DNA from: Klenkia marina
Lineage (GTDB): Bacteria; Actinomycetota; Actinomycetes; Mycobacteriales; Geodermatophilaceae
Reading direction: 5' to 3'
NCBI RefSeq assembly: GCF_900101025.1
Contig: NZ_FMUH01000005.1
Coordinates: forward strand, 1 to 64,000
DNA: 64,000 nucleotides
Of the stretch, positions 22,454 through 31,646 are shown piece by piece (position 1 is the stretch's first letter; each line of letters begins with the position of its first letter). Below the pieces are notes generated by a model. That model did no database searches, was not told the DNA's origin, and saw nothing but the letters and a program-made list of their open reading frames with translations. Position numbers and translations under genes: made by a program.

Positions 22454-23407
22454 GTGGCGGTGACGACAGCGGCGGCGGGGCCCCCGGTGGACCGGGTCGT
22501 CCGCGGCTACCTCGACCACCTGGCCGTCGAGCGCGGACTGGCCGCCAACACCATCTCCTCCTACCGCCGCGACCTGCGCCGCTACGCCGAGTTCCTCGAC
22601 GCCGGCGGGGTGCGGGGGTTCGCCGAGGTGCGGGAGTCCGACGTCGAGGCCTTCCTGGTGGCCCTGCGCGCCGGGGACGACGAGCACCCGCCGCTGTCGG
22701 CGTCCTCGGCGGCCCGCGCGGTGGTCGCCGTCCGCGGGCTGCACCGGTTCGCCCTGCTGGACGGGCTCGTGGGGGACGACGTCGCGGCCGAGGTGCGCCC
22801 ACCCACGCCGGGCCGACGGTTGCCCAAGGCGATCACCGTCGAGCAGGTCGAGGCGCTGCTGGACGCCGCCGGCGCGGGCGAAGGTCCACGGCCGCTGCGC
22901 GACCGGGCGTTGCTCGAGGTGCTCTACGGCACCGGCGCACGCATCTCCGAGGCGGTCGGGCTGGCCGTCGACGACCTCGACACCGCGTCGGGCGTCGTCC
23001 GGCTGGCGGGCAAGGGCGGCAAGCAGCGGGTGGTGCCGGTGGGCAGCTACGCCGTGCGCGCCGTCCAGGACTACCTCGTGCGGGCGCGCCCGGCGTTTTC
23101 CACCGGGCGGGCGGTGCGGGGGGCGCTGTTCCTGAACTCGCGGGGCGGCCCGCTGTCGCGGCAGTCGGCCTGGGCGATCCTGCGCAGCGCCGCCGAGCGG
23201 GCCGGGCTGGCCGAGCTGGCCGACCTCTCACCGCACACCCTGCGGCACTCGTTCGCCACCCACCTCCTCGACGGCGGCGCCGACGTGCGCGTGGTGCAGG
23301 AGCTGCTCGGCCACGCCTCGGTGACCACCACCCAGGTCTACACGCTGGTGACGGTGGACCGGCTGCGCGAGGTCTACGCGACCAGCCACCCGCGGGCGCT
23401 GCGCTGA
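22454..23407 (+). CDS. xerD: Tyrosine recombinase XerD
   Basis: The 317-aa protein resolves chromosome dimers at dif together with XerC. The N-terminal core-binding domain is [20 protein letters not shown]. The catalytic residues are visible: R in [21 protein letters not shown]-x-x-R in [13 protein letters not shown] in [11 protein letters not shown] and the Tyr of QVYT. GTG at 22454 is chosen for the GGAG seven bases upstream; earlier in-frame starts exist. It is chromosomal housekeeping and not the missing island integrase, as shown by its place in the conserved NUDIX-xerD-parA order. Confidence 0.92.
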   Translation: MAVTTAAAGPPVDRVVRGYLDHLAVERGLAANTISSYRRDLRRYAEFLDAGGVRGFAEVRESDVEAFLVALRAGDDEHPPLSASSAARAVVAVRGLHRFALLDGLVGDDVAAEVRPPTPGRRLPKAITVEQVEALLDAAGAGEGPRPLRDRALLEVLYGTGARISEAVGLAVDDLDTASGVVRLAGKGGKQRVVPVGSYAVRAVQDYLVRARPAFSTGRAVRGALFLNSRGGPLSRQSAWAILRSAAERAGLAELADLSPHTLRHSFATHLLDGGADVRVVQELLGHASVTTTQVYTLVTVDRLREVYATSHPRALR

Positions 23408-23566
23408 CCAGTCCGTTGTCACCGCTGGGACGGGAGTTGCACAGCGAGGTCACGGCGCCGTCGAGAACTGCCGATGGATGGGTCGGAGGACGACAAGTCG
23501 ACAAAGCGCCCTCCAGCGCAGCGAACCAGCAAGGCCCGACGCACCCGACCGGAAGAGGCACCGAGG

Positions 23567-24481
23567 ATGGCGACACCCGTCGTGACGAGCTCAGCCGTCG
23601 CGCACCCGTACGCGGATGCGGGGGTGGAGATGGGCGCCCCGACCGGCCGGCAGGACCCGGCGAAGGCCCGGCAGCGCCCCCTGCCCACCCCCAAGCCGCT
23701 GGACCGGCACGGGCCCGCCCGCATCGTGGCGATGTGCAACCAGAAGGGCGGGGTCGGCAAGACCACCTCGACCATCAACCTGGGTGCCGCCCTGGTCGAG
23801 CACGGCCGCCGCGTGCTGCTGGTGGACCTGGACCCGCAGGGCGCGCTGTCGGTGGGCCTGGGCATCCAGTCCCAGCAGCTCGAGCGCACCGTCTACAACG
23901 CGCTCATGGAGCGGCACACCACGCTGCGCGACGTGATCGTGCGCAACGTCGGCCACGTGCGCGGCCTGGACCTGGCGCCGTCGAACATCGACCTGTCCGC
24001 AGCCGAGGTGCAGCTGGTCAGCGAGGTCGCCCGCGAGCAGTCGCTGCTGCGCGTGCTGGCCGAGGTGCGGCAGGAGTACGACTACGTGCTCATCGACTGC
24101 CAGCCCAGCCTCGGGCTGCTGACCGTCAACGCGCTGACCGCCGCGCAGGGCGTGATCATCCCGCTGGAGTGCGAGTTCTTCTCGCTGCGCGGCGTGGCCC
24201 TGCTGGTGGACACCATCGACAAGGTCAAGGAGCGCCTGAACCCCTCCCTGGAGGTCGACGGCATCCTCGCCACGATGTACGACTCGCGGACCGTGCACGC
24301 CCGCGAGGTGTTCAGCCGTGTGGTCGAGGCGTTCGGGGACACCGTGTTCCAGACCGTCATCACCCGCACCGTCCGCTTCCCGGAGACCACCGTCGCCGGG
24401 CAGCCCATCACCACCTGGGCGTCGACCTCCACCGGTGCGCAGGCCTACCGCGATCTCGCCAAGGAGGTTCTGGCCCTGTGA
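23567..24481 (+). CDS. ParA-family ATPase (Rv1708-like)
   Basis: The 304-aa Walker-type ATPase has a deviant Walker A, NQKGGVGKTTSTINLGAALV, then VLLVDLDPQGALSVGLG and VLIDCQPSLGLLTVNAL. A flexible N-terminal stretch of about 45 residues precedes it. ATG at 23567 is chosen for GGAAGAGG eight bases upstream; an ATG at 23474 would add 31 residues with no good ribosome site. It lies before scpA/scpB as in mycobacteria, where the gene is linked to chromosome segregation. It overlaps the next small gene (GTGA). Confidence 0.88.
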   Translation: MATPVVTSSAVAHPYADAGVEMGAPTGRQDPAKARQRPLPTPKPLDRHGPARIVAMCNQKGGVGKTTSTINLGAALVEHGRRVLLVDLDPQGALSVGLGIQSQQLERTVYNALMERHTTLRDVIVRNVGHVRGLDLAPSNIDLSAAEVQLVSEVAREQSLLRVLAEVRQEYDYVLIDCQPSLGLLTVNALTAAQGVIIPLECEFFSLRGVALLVDTIDKVKERLNPSLEVDGILATMYDSRTVHAREVFSRVVEAFGDTVFQTVITRTVRFPETTVAGQPITTWASTSTGAQAYRDLAKEVLAL

Positions 24482-24987
24482 CGCGACGCCCCGTCCTCCC
24501 CGGCGCGAGCGAACTGTTCTTCCGGCGCACCGACGCCGCCGCTGCCGAGGCGGCCGACGCCGCCCCGGTCTCGCAGCTGCCCACCCTGGCCGCCGCGGCG
24601 GCGAGCCCGTCGCTGCGCGGCAACGCCAAGCGGACGGCGGAGCCCGTGCTCCCCGCCGCCGACGCCGTCGCGCAGGCCCCCGCCGCGTCGCCCTTCCAGC
24701 TCATCCAGGGCGACCGCACCGACGCTGCCCGCGACGAGATGGCCTCGCTGCGGGCGCTGCCCACCACCTCGCGCACCCGCAGCCGGGTCAAGCACGAGGA
24801 GAAGATCACCGTCTACTGCTCGGCCGAGGAGCTGCTCGCGCTGGAGACCGCGCGGTTGAGCCTGCGCGGCGACCACGGCGTGGTGGCCGACCGCGGCCGG
24901 ATCGTCCGCGAGGCCATCGCCGTCCTGCTGGCCGACCTCGACGCCAACGGCGAGAGCTCCGTCCTGGTGCAGCGCCTCCGCAGATGA
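24478..24987 (+). CDS. ParA-linked protein with ribbon-helix-helix-like C-terminal domain
   Basis: The 169-aa protein has an Ala/Pro-rich disordered N-terminal part (about 100 residues). The compact C-terminal part, EEKITVYCSAEELLALETAR then RGRIVREAIAVLLADL, fits a strand-helix-helix RHH/CopG pattern. Small RHH proteins often act as the DNA-binding partner of ParA-type ATPases. The GTGA overlap with the ParA gene supports a pair. The GTG start is fixed by the overlap. The fold is inferred from pattern only. Confidence 0.65.
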   Translation: MTRRPVLPGASELFFRRTDAAAAEAADAAPVSQLPTLAAAAASPSLRGNAKRTAEPVLPAADAVAQAPAASPFQLIQGDRTDAARDEMASLRALPTTSRTRSRVKHEEKITVYCSAEELLALETARLSLRGDHGVVADRGRIVREAIAVLLADLDANGESSVLVQRLRR

Positions 24988-25076
24988 AGGACCTCGGTGC
25001 CCCCCTCGCCGCGCTCCGCACGCCGAGGGACCCTGCACCGAGGCCGACAGGGCATGATCGGAACTAATCTCTCCCT

Positions 25077-25922
25077 GTGACCAGCCTCGTCGAACCGCCC
25101 GTCGCCGCGCCCGGCGACGGGCGGTTCCGCGTCCGGCTGACCAACTTCGAGGGGCCGTTCGACCTGCTGCTGCAGCTGATCGGCAAGCACCAGCTCGACG
25201 TCACCGAGATCGCCCTGTCGCAGGTGACCGACGAGTTCATCGCCCACCTGCGCGGCATGGGCGACGAGCTCGACCTCGACCAGGCCTCCGAGTTCCTGCT
25301 GGTCGCGGCCACCCTGCTCGACCTCAAGGCGGCCCGGCTGCTGCCCGCCGCCGAGGTGGAGGACGAGGACGACCTCGCCGTCCTCGAGGCCCGCGACCTG
25401 CTGTTCGCCCGGCTGCTGCAGTACCGCGCCTACCAGCAGGTGGCCGGGTTCCTGCGCGAGCGCGAGGCCGAGGCCGCCCGGCGCTTCCCCCGCGCCGCCG
25501 CCCTGGAACCCCGGTTCGCCGCGCTGCTGCCCGAGGTGCTGCTCGGCGTCACCCCCGAGCAGTTCGCCGATCTCGCCCGGCAGGCGCTCACCCCCAAGCC
25601 CCCACCGACGGTCGACACCGCGCACCTGCACACCTCGACGGTCGACGTCGGTCAGCAGCTGCTGCTGGTGCGCCGGCGGGTGGCCGAGCGCGGCCGGGTC
25701 ACCTTCGCCGCGCTGACCGCCGACTGCGGCCACACCCTCGAGGTGGTCGCCCGCTTCCTCGTGCTGCTCGAGCTGTACCGCCAGCAGCTGGTCGACGTCG
25801 AGCAGGAGGTCCCGCTCGGCGCGCTCACCGTGTCGTGGACCGGCCCGCGCCTGGTCGGCGGCCGGCTCCCCGGTGAGGACGCCGACGCCGCCGCGGCGGG
25901 GGCAGCCGCGGAGTACGCGTGA
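25077..25922 (+). CDS. scpA: Segregation and condensation protein A
   Basis: The 281-aa kleisin links SMC heads. The start RVRLTNFEGPFDLLLQLIGK and the segment DVTEIALSQVTDEFIAHLR are typical, as is EFLLVAATLLDLKAARLLP. The C-terminal winged helix contains GRVTFAALTADCGHTLEVVA and FLVLLELYRQQLVDVEQE. GTG at 25077 fits the family start. ScpB follows with a 4-nt overlap. Confidence 0.93.
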   Translation: MTSLVEPPVAAPGDGRFRVRLTNFEGPFDLLLQLIGKHQLDVTEIALSQVTDEFIAHLRGMGDELDLDQASEFLLVAATLLDLKAARLLPAAEVEDEDDLAVLEARDLLFARLLQYRAYQQVAGFLREREAEAARRFPRAAALEPRFAALLPEVLLGVTPEQFADLARQALTPKPPPTVDTAHLHTSTVDVGQQLLLVRRRVAERGRVTFAALTADCGHTLEVVARFLVLLELYRQQLVDVEQEVPLGALTVSWTGPRLVGGRLPGEDADAAAAGAAAEYA

Positions 25923-26875
25923 GCGACCCGACCTCCGAGCCCGGCCCGATCTCCTGGGACCAGCTCGCCGCCGAGCTCGCCGCCGCCGAGCAGGCCGCCG
26001 AGGACGCCGTCGGCGCCGCGGCGGGGGAGTGGGACGCCGCCGCCGCCGCGCTGGCCCGGGCACTGGGCAGCGCGCCGACGACCCCGGCGTCGACCCCCGC
26101 CGACCTCGACGACGCCGAGCTGGACGACGCCGAGCTGGACGACGCCGAGCTGGACGACGCCGCGACGCCGGTCGACGCGCCGTTCGACGAGGAACCGGTC
26201 CCGGCCCTCGCCGCGCCGGCCGGCGCACAGCTGGAACCGTTGCCGCTGCGCCCGCTCGACGAGGCCCCGATCGAGGAGCTCGAGCCCGGGACGACGGGTC
26301 CGGACGAGGGCGGCGACCCGGTCGGGGACCCGTGGGGGCTGCGCGGCGGGCTGGAGGCGTTGCTCTTCGTCGTGGACTCCCCGGTCGACGAGGTCACCCT
26401 GGCCGAGGCGCTGCGCTGCACGGTCGGCCAGGTGCGCGCCGCCCTGGCCGAGCTGGGCGCCGACTACGACCACCGGCGCGCCGGCGTCGTGCTGCGGCAG
26501 GTCGGCGAGGGGTGGCGGCTGTACACCCGCGACGAGCACGCGCCCGTCGTCGAGCGGCACCTGCTGGAGGGCCAGCGCAGTCGGCTCACCCAGGCCGCGC
26601 TCGAGACGCTGGCGGTCATCGCCTACCGACAGCCGGTCACCCGCGCGAGGGTCTCGGCCATCCGCGGGGTCGGGGTCGACGCCGTGGTGCGTACTCTGGC
26701 TTCCCGAGGACTGGTGTACGAGTGCGGCACCGACCCCGACAGCGGTGGTGGGCTCTACGCCACGACCCCGCTCTTCCTCGAACGGCTGGGCCTGACCGGG
26801 CTCGACGAGCTCCCCGAGCTCGGCCCCCTGCTGCCCGAGACCCGCGCCGTGATCGCCGAACGACCAGAGCATTGA
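25919..26875 (+). CDS. scpB: Segregation and condensation protein B
   Basis: The 318-aa protein binds ScpA and SMC. The winged-helix core lies in the second half: LRGGLEALLFVVDSPVDEVT, then GWRLYTRDEHAPVVERHL, then LTQAALETLAVIAYRQPVTR and VSAIRGVGVDAVVRTLASRG. The first 130 residues are acidic, disordered and carry a tandem repeat, an extension that makes it longer than the usual ScpB (about 190-230 aa). Confidence 0.92.
   Translation: MSDPTSEPGPISWDQLAAELAAAEQAAEDAVGAAAGEWDAAAAALARALGSAPTTPASTPADLDDAELDDAELDDAELDDAATPVDAPFDEEPVPALAAPAGAQLEPLPLRPLDEAPIEELEPGTTGPDEGGDPVGDPWGLRGGLEALLFVVDSPVDEVTLAEALRCTVGQVRAALAELGADYDHRRAGVVLRQVGEGWRLYTRDEHAPVVERHLLEGQRSRLTQAALETLAVIAYRQPVTRARVSAIRGVGVDAVVRTLASRGLVYECGTDPDSGGGLYATTPLFLERLGLTGLDELPELGPLLPETRAVIAERPEH
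26108..26162 (+). repeat. 15-bp tandem repeat in scpB
   Basis: GACGACGCCGAGCTG occurs three times head to tail (26108-26152) plus a partial fourth copy. It encodes DDAEL repeats in the acidic linker and keeps frame. Confidence 0.9.
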
Positions 26876-26897
26876 CCAGCAGAGCATTGAGGTACCG

Positions 26898-27752
26898 ATG
26901 ACCGACAGCACGCCCCCGTCCGACGTGACCGCCGACCAGGGGGACGAGCACGGCGTCTGGTCCGAGGACATGGAGCTGGCCCCCGTCCACCCGGGCGACC
27001 GCGACGCGTCCCCGGAGCCCGCACCCGGTGAGGGCGAACGGCTGCAGAAGGTGCTCGCCCGCGCCGGCGTCGGCTCGCGACGGGTCTGCGAGGACATGAT
27101 CGAGGAGGGCCGCATCTCGGTCGACGGGAAGGTCGTCCGCGTGCAGGGCATGCGGGTCGACCCGGCCACCTCCGTCATCGCCGTCGACGGCAAGCGCATC
27201 GAGATCCGCAACGACCGGGTGACCTACGCGCTGAACAAGCCCTTCGGTGTGCTCACCGCGATGAGCGACGACCGCGGCCGGCCCTGCGTGGGCGACATGG
27301 TGGGCGACCTGGCGAAGGGCCTGGTGCACGTCGGCCGCCTGGACCAGGACACCGAGGGCCTGCTGATCCTGACGACCGACGGCGAGCTCGCCCACCGGCT
27401 GGCGCACCCCTCCTACGAGGTGCGCAAGACCTACATGGCCCAGGTGTCGGGCTCGATCCCGCGTGACCTCGGGCGCCGGATGAAGGCCGGCATCGAGCTG
27501 GAGGACGGCCCGGTGCTCGTCGACGACTTCGCGATCGTCGACCAGCACGCGGGGCAGTCCGTCGTCCAGGTCGTGCTGCACGAGGGCCGCAAGCACATCG
27601 TGCGCCGCCTGCTGGCCGAGGTGGGCCTGCCGGTGTCGCGGTTGACCCGCACCGCCGTCGGCCCGCTGGACCTGGCGCGCATGCGCACCGGCGTCATCCG
27701 CAAGCTCACCCGCACCGAGGTCGGCGCGCTGCAGGACCTCGTCGGGCTCTGA
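26898..27752 (+). CDS. rluB: Pseudouridine synthase RluB/RsuA family (Rv1711-like)
   Basis: The 284-aa protein has an S4 domain (ERLQKVLARAGVGSRRVCED). The catalytic motif is HVGRLDQDTEGLLILTTDGE, whose Asp attacks uridine. YEVRKTYMAQVSG and EGRKHIVRRLLAEVGLPVSR match the rest of the family. The likely target is helix 90 of 23S rRNA (U2605 in E. coli). About 45 acidic residues precede the S4 domain. ATG start, 22 nt after scpB. Confidence 0.93.
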   Translation: MTDSTPPSDVTADQGDEHGVWSEDMELAPVHPGDRDASPEPAPGEGERLQKVLARAGVGSRRVCEDMIEEGRISVDGKVVRVQGMRVDPATSVIAVDGKRIEIRNDRVTYALNKPFGVLTAMSDDRGRPCVGDMVGDLAKGLVHVGRLDQDTEGLLILTTDGELAHRLAHPSYEVRKTYMAQVSGSIPRDLGRRMKAGIELEDGPVLVDDFAIVDQHAGQSVVQVVLHEGRKHIVRRLLAEVGLPVSRLTRTAVGPLDLARMRTGVIRKLTRTEVGALQDLVGL

Positions 27753-27801
27753 CCCGACCCATCAGCTGCCCGGGAGGGCACCGTCAGACAGGAGTGTGGA
27801 C

Positions 27802-28164
27802 ATGGCTGTGCGAGCCATCCGGGGCGCGACGCAGGTCGACGCCGACGACCGGGAGCAGGTGCTCTCGGCGACCCGTGAGCTGGTCAGCGAGGTCATGAGC
27901 CGCAACGGGCTGACCGGCGAGGACCTGATCAGCATCCTGTTCACGGCCACGCCCGACCTGGTCAGCGAGTTCCCCGCGCTGGCCGCCCGCGAGCTGGGGC
28001 TGGGCGACGTCCCGCTGATGTGCGCGACCGAGATCGCCGTCCCGCACGCGTTGCCGCGCGTGCTGCGGTTGATGGCCCACGTGGCCACCGACCGGTCGCG
28101 CGCCGAGGTGCAGCACGTGTACCTGCGCGGCGCCGTCGCCCTGCGCAAGGACATCGCGCAGTGA
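27802..28164 (+). CDS. aroH: Chorismate mutase, AroH type
   Basis: The 120-aa enzyme is of the trimeric Bacillus AroH kind. It starts [20 protein letters not shown], and includes [40 protein letters not shown] and [16 protein letters not shown]. It converts chorismate to prephenate for Phe/Tyr synthesis. ATG at 27802 is chosen for GGAG seven bases upstream; a GTG six bases earlier is too close to it. It overlaps cmk by GTGA. Confidence 0.9.
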   Translation: MAVRAIRGATQVDADDREQVLSATRELVSEVMSRNGLTGEDLISILFTATPDLVSEFPALAARELGLGDVPLMCATEIAVPHALPRVLRLMAHVATDRSRAEVQHVYLRGAVALRKDIAQ

Positions 28165-28853
28165 CCGCGCTCGGGGCCTCCTTCCGTGGCCAGGTGACCC
28201 TCGACGGCCCGTCGGGCACCGGCAAGTCCAGCGTCGCGCGGGCCGTGGCGCTCGAGCTGGGTGCCGCCTACCTCGACACCGGGGCCATGTACCGGGCGGC
28301 GACCGTCGCCGTCCTGGACGCCGGGGTCGACCTGGACGACGACGAGGGCATCGCCCGGGTGGTCCGCGAGGCCACCATCGGCATCGGCACCGACGCCGCC
28401 ACCGAGCAGGTCACCGTGGACGACGTCGACGTGACCGACCGGATCCGCGGCAGCGAGGTGACCCGTGCCGTGTCGCCGGTCTCCGCCGTCCCGGCCGTGC
28501 GGCGGATGCTGGTCGACGCGCAGCGCGCGCTGGTCGCCGACGCCGACGCCGTGGTGGTCGAGGGCCGCGACATCGGCACCGTCGTCCTGCCCGACGCCAC
28601 CCTCAAGGTCTACCTGACCGCCGCCCCCGAGGCCCGGGCCGAGCGCCGCGCCGACCAGCTCGGCGTCACCGACCCCGCACGCATCGCCGCGATCGCCGAG
28701 GACCTGCGGCGCCGCGACGCCCACGACAGCACGCGCGCGGACTCCCCGCTGCGCCCGGCGGCCGACTCCGTCACCGTCGACAGCACCCACTGGGAACGGC
28801 ACCAGACGATCGCCCGGATCGTCGAGCTGGCCCGCGAGAGAGCAGAGCAATGA
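28161..28853 (+). CDS. cmk: Cytidylate kinase
   Basis: The 230-aa enzyme phosphorylates CMP and dCMP. P-loop [19 protein letters not shown], then [38 protein letters not shown] and [18 protein letters not shown] match the family. The GTG start overlaps aroH and the end overlaps der (ATGA), so aroH-cmk-der look coupled. Confidence 0.95.
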   Translation: MTALGASFRGQVTLDGPSGTGKSSVARAVALELGAAYLDTGAMYRAATVAVLDAGVDLDDDEGIARVVREATIGIGTDAATEQVTVDDVDVTDRIRGSEVTRAVSPVSAVPAVRRMLVDAQRALVADADAVVVEGRDIGTVVLPDATLKVYLTAAPEARAERRADQLGVTDPARIAAIAEDLRRRDAHDSTRADSPLRPAADSVTVDSTHWERHQTIARIVELARERAEQ

Positions 28854-30196
28854 GCACATCGTCCACCGGTCCGCTGCCCGTGGTGGCCGTCGTCGGGCGC
28901 CCCAACGTGGGCAAGTCGACGCTGGTCAACCGGTTCATCGGCCGCCGCGCCGCCGTCGTCCAGGACATCCCCGGGGTCACCCGCGACCGGATCTCCTACG
29001 AGGCGCTGTGGAACGGCAAGAGCTTCACCGTCATGGACACCGGCGGCTGGGAGCCCAAGGCGTCGGGCATGGCCGCATCGATCGCCCGGCAGGCCGAGTT
29101 CGCGATGCGGACCGCCGACGTCATCGTGCTGGTCGTCGACGCCCAGGTCGGGGTCACCGACACCGACCTGGCCGCCGCGAAGGTGCTCCGCCGGTCCAAG
29201 ACCCCGGTGATCCTGGTCGCCAACAAGGTCGACGACGAGCGCGGCGAGGCCGGTGCCGCCGAGCTGTGGTCGCTGGGCCTGGGGGAGCCGTTCCCGGTCA
29301 GCGCGTTGCACGGTCGCTCGGCCGGTGACCTGCTCGACCTGGTGCTGGACTCGATGCCCGAGGCGCCGCGCGAGGCGCTCGAGGTCGGTGGCCCCCGCCG
29401 GGTGGCCCTGGTCGGCCGGCCCAACGTGGGCAAGTCCAGCCTGATCAACCGGCTGTCGAAGGAGGAGCGCTCGGTCGTCGACTCCGTCGCCGGCACGACC
29501 GTCGACCCCGTCGACTCGATCGTGCGCCTGGACGGCGAGGACTGGAAGTTCGTCGACACCGCGGGCCTGCGCAAGCGGGTCGGGACGGCGAGCGGCACCG
29601 AGTACTACGCCAGCCTGCGCACCGAGGCCGCCATCGAGGCCGCCGAGGTCGCCGTCGTCCTGCTGGCCGCCGACGAGGTCATCAGCGAGCAGGACCAGCG
29701 GATCATCACCCAGGTCATGGAGAGCGGCCGCGCGCTGGTCATCGCGATCAACAAGTGGGACACCCTCGACGAGGACCGGCACATGCAGCTGGAGAAGGAG
29801 GTCGAGCGCGACCTCGCCCGCATCCAGTGGGCGCACCGCGTCAACATCTCCGCGCTCAAGGGCCGCGGGGTGCACAAGCTGGCCGACCACCTGCGCGGGG
29901 CGCTCGCCTCGTGGGAGTTCCGGGTGCCCACCGCCGAGCTCAACACCTACATCCGCACGATCGTGCAGGAGACCCCGCCACCGCCGCGCGGCGGCCGCGC
30001 GCCCAAGATCAAGTACGTGACCCAGGCCGATGTCCGGCCGCCGCGGTTCGTGGTCTTCTCCACCGGCTTCCTGGAGGCCGGCTACCGGCGGTTCCTCGAG
30101 CGCAAGCTGCGCGAGAAGTGGGGCTTCGAGGGCACCCCGATCGAGGTCTCGGTGAAGGTCCGCGAGTCCAAGGCGCGGGACCTCAAGAAGGGTTGA
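28850..30196 (+). CDS. der: Ribosome biogenesis GTPase Der (EngA)
   Basis: The 448-aa protein has two GTPase domains. The first has [23 protein letters not shown] and NKVD. The second starts near residue 180 with [20 protein letters not shown], then DTAGL and NKWD. A C-terminal KH-like domain ends [15 protein letters not shown]. It matures the 50S subunit. It is the last gene of the conserved block; the tRNA that hosts the island follows 76 bp later. Confidence 0.97.
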   Translation: MSTSSTGPLPVVAVVGRPNVGKSTLVNRFIGRRAAVVQDIPGVTRDRISYEALWNGKSFTVMDTGGWEPKASGMAASIARQAEFAMRTADVIVLVVDAQVGVTDTDLAAAKVLRRSKTPVILVANKVDDERGEAGAAELWSLGLGEPFPVSALHGRSAGDLLDLVLDSMPEAPREALEVGGPRRVALVGRPNVGKSSLINRLSKEERSVVDSVAGTTVDPVDSIVRLDGEDWKFVDTAGLRKRVGTASGTEYYASLRTEAAIEAAEVAVVLLAADEVISEQDQRIITQVMESGRALVIAINKWDTLDEDRHMQLEKEVERDLARIQWAHRVNISALKGRGVHKLADHLRGALASWEFRVPTAELNTYIRTIVQETPPPPRGGRAPKIKYVTQADVRPPRFVVFSTGFLEAGYRRFLERKLREKWGFEGTPIEVSVKVRESKARDLKKG

Positions 30197-30272
30197 CCCG
30201 GTCGCCGTCCCCGTTCCGGGGTCGGGTAACCTTCTCGACGCAGCTCACCGGGGCCCACGGGCACCGCGAGCT

Positions 30273-30350
<78 letters not shown>

Positions 30351-30366
30351 AAAACAGCAGGTCAGA

Positions 30367-30395
30367 GGCGGGTCGTCCGAACAGGGCGGCCCGCC
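30367..30395 (+). terminator. Terminator hairpin after tRNA-Pro
   Basis: GGCGGGTCGTCC (30367-30378) pairs with GGGCGGCCCGCC (30384-30395), with two G-U pairs, and is followed by TTCGG. A close relative of this hairpin follows the right attachment repeat at 53399-53427. Confidence 0.75.
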
Positions 30396-30405
30396 TTCGG
30401 CGTCT

Positions 30406-30420
30406 GTGTAGCAACGCGGG
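30406..30420 (+). repeat. 15-bp end motif shared with the right end of the island
   Basis: GTGTAGCAACGCGGG is found here, 56 bases inside the left core, and again at 53226-53240, about 100 bases inside the right core, in the same orientation. It may be an integrase arm-type site. Confidence 0.6.
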
Positions 30421-30582
30421 TGGAACCTTCCCTCCGAGACCCGCCCAGGCTGGACGGAGCCACCGGCTCCGCAGGCACCTCGACCTACTGCCACCACCTG
30501 CAGCGCCCAGCCGGACGTCGTCAGCCCACGACCTCAGTGATGTGCAGGCTCAGGTCGGGGTCCCACTGACACCGCTGAACCC

Positions 30583-30942
30583 TTATTTCCCGTCCTCGCT
30601 CTTGAGGTGGTGGCGCGCCCACGTGACGAGGGCTTCGAGCGCGGGGGAAAGCGCAAAACCGTCCTCCGTCAGTCCGTACGAGACTGTCACCGGAGGGCCG
30701 GGGTCCACTGTTCGTGCAACGAGTCCCGCCTCGGTCAGCTCTGCCAACCGGTCCGTCAAGGTCGCGTCGCTGATTCCCAGCGCCCTCTTGAGCTCGGCGT
30801 ATCCGGCAGCCCCCTGGATCAACGTGCCCATCAGGACACCTGTCCAGCGCTTGCCCAGGAACCCGAACGCACGCGTCAACTCCGCATCGCACGTGCGCGG
30901 CGTCACCTCGGCTGTTGGCTGGGCTGTTGATGCGCTGACCAT
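30583..30942 (-). CDS. HxlR-family transcriptional regulator
   Basis: The 119-aa winged-helix protein has the HxlR pattern: FGFLGKRWTGVLMGTLIQGA, then YAELKRALGISDATLTDRLA and LTEAGLVARTV. The Cys in PRTCDAELTR just before the first helix matches the redox- or electrophile-sensing Cys of many HxlR proteins. It is divergent from the nitroreductase gene (83 bp between starts) and very probably controls it. ATG at 30942 is used; a GTG one codon earlier is possible. Base composition is lower in GC than the chromosome genes on the left. Confidence 0.85.
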   Translation of the reverse strand: MVSASTAQPTAEVTPRTCDAELTRAFGFLGKRWTGVLMGTLIQGAAGYAELKRALGISDATLTDRLAELTEAGLVARTVDPGPPVTVSYGLTEDGFALSPALEALVTWARHHLKSEDGK

Positions 30943-31025
30943 CACAACACTGTAGATCGCGCGAAAGCATCTGTGCTACTCTTAAATCCAGAGCTACATC
31001 GCTTACTAGAGCCGGAGGAGAGTCC

Positions 31026-31646
31026 ATGACCACCACCGAAGCCGCTCCTGCACCCCAGCTGGACGCCCAAGGTCGCAAGCTGCTGTTCACGGAGGCCCGC
31101 ACGGCGAACTCCTTCTCCGACACCAAGGTTGCCGATGCGCAGCTCGACGCGATTTGGGAGCTAGCCAAGTGGGCTCCGTCCAGCATGAACAGTCAGCCGC
31201 TGCGGGTGACCTGGATCCGGAGCTCGGAGGGCAAAGAGCGAGTCGCCCGGCACCTGATGGAGCCGAACCGGGCGAAGACGCTAAGCGCCCCGGTGGTCGC
31301 GTTGCTTGCGTACGAGCCGAACTTCGCCGAGCACTTCACCACGACCTTCCCCGAGCGTGCGGAGATGTACTCAGGCTTCTTCGCCTCCCTACCGCCCGAG
31401 CATGTAGACGCCGCTGCCCGGTACAACGCCGCCGTTCAGACCGGTGTGTTCATCTTGGCCATCCGTGCGCAGGGGCTCGCCGCCGGCCCGATGACCGGGT
31501 TCGATCCCGTTGGGATGGACGCCGAGTTCTTCGCCCAGACAGGATGGCGATCCCACGCTGTCGTCAACATCGGCCACCCCGGCGCGAACGCCTGGTTCGA
31601 CCGCCTTCCCCGGGTGCCGGACGCTACGGCTGTGAGCTGGGCGTGA
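31026..31646 (+). CDS. RutE-like nitroreductase-family reductase (malonic semialdehyde reductase type)
   Basis: The 206-aa flavoprotein matches RutE/HadB-like enzymes: LLFTEARTANSFSDTKVADA, WELAKWAPSSMNSQPLRVTW, GPMTGFDPVGMDAEFF and VVNIGHPGANAWFDRLPRV. RutE reduces malonic semialdehyde with NADH and FMN; relatives take quinones or nitro compounds. GGAGGAG sits six bases before the ATG. It is first in a three-gene run with the DsbA-like gene and a 57-aa protein. No other pyrimidine-breakdown (rut) gene is nearby, so the substrate is open. Confidence 0.85.
   Translation: MTTTEAAPAPQLDAQGRKLLFTEARTANSFSDTKVADAQLDAIWELAKWAPSSMNSQPLRVTWIRSSEGKERVARHLMEPNRAKTLSAPVVALLAYEPNFAEHFTTTFPERAEMYSGFFASLPPEHVDAAARYNAAVQTGVFILAIRAQGLAAGPMTGFDPVGMDAEFFAQTGWRSHAVVNIGHPGANAWFDRLPRVPDATAVSWA

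Noticed and set aside
22454-23407. xerD as the integrase of the island
   Set aside because: It lies 7 kb outside the attachment repeats and in the conserved NUDIX-xerD-parA-scpAB order of the chromosome.
30193-30232. TTGACC...TAACCT as a tRNA-Pro promoter
   Set aside because: The gap between the two hexamers is 28 bp, too long for a normal sigma-70-type promoter, and TTGACC is part of the der stop region.
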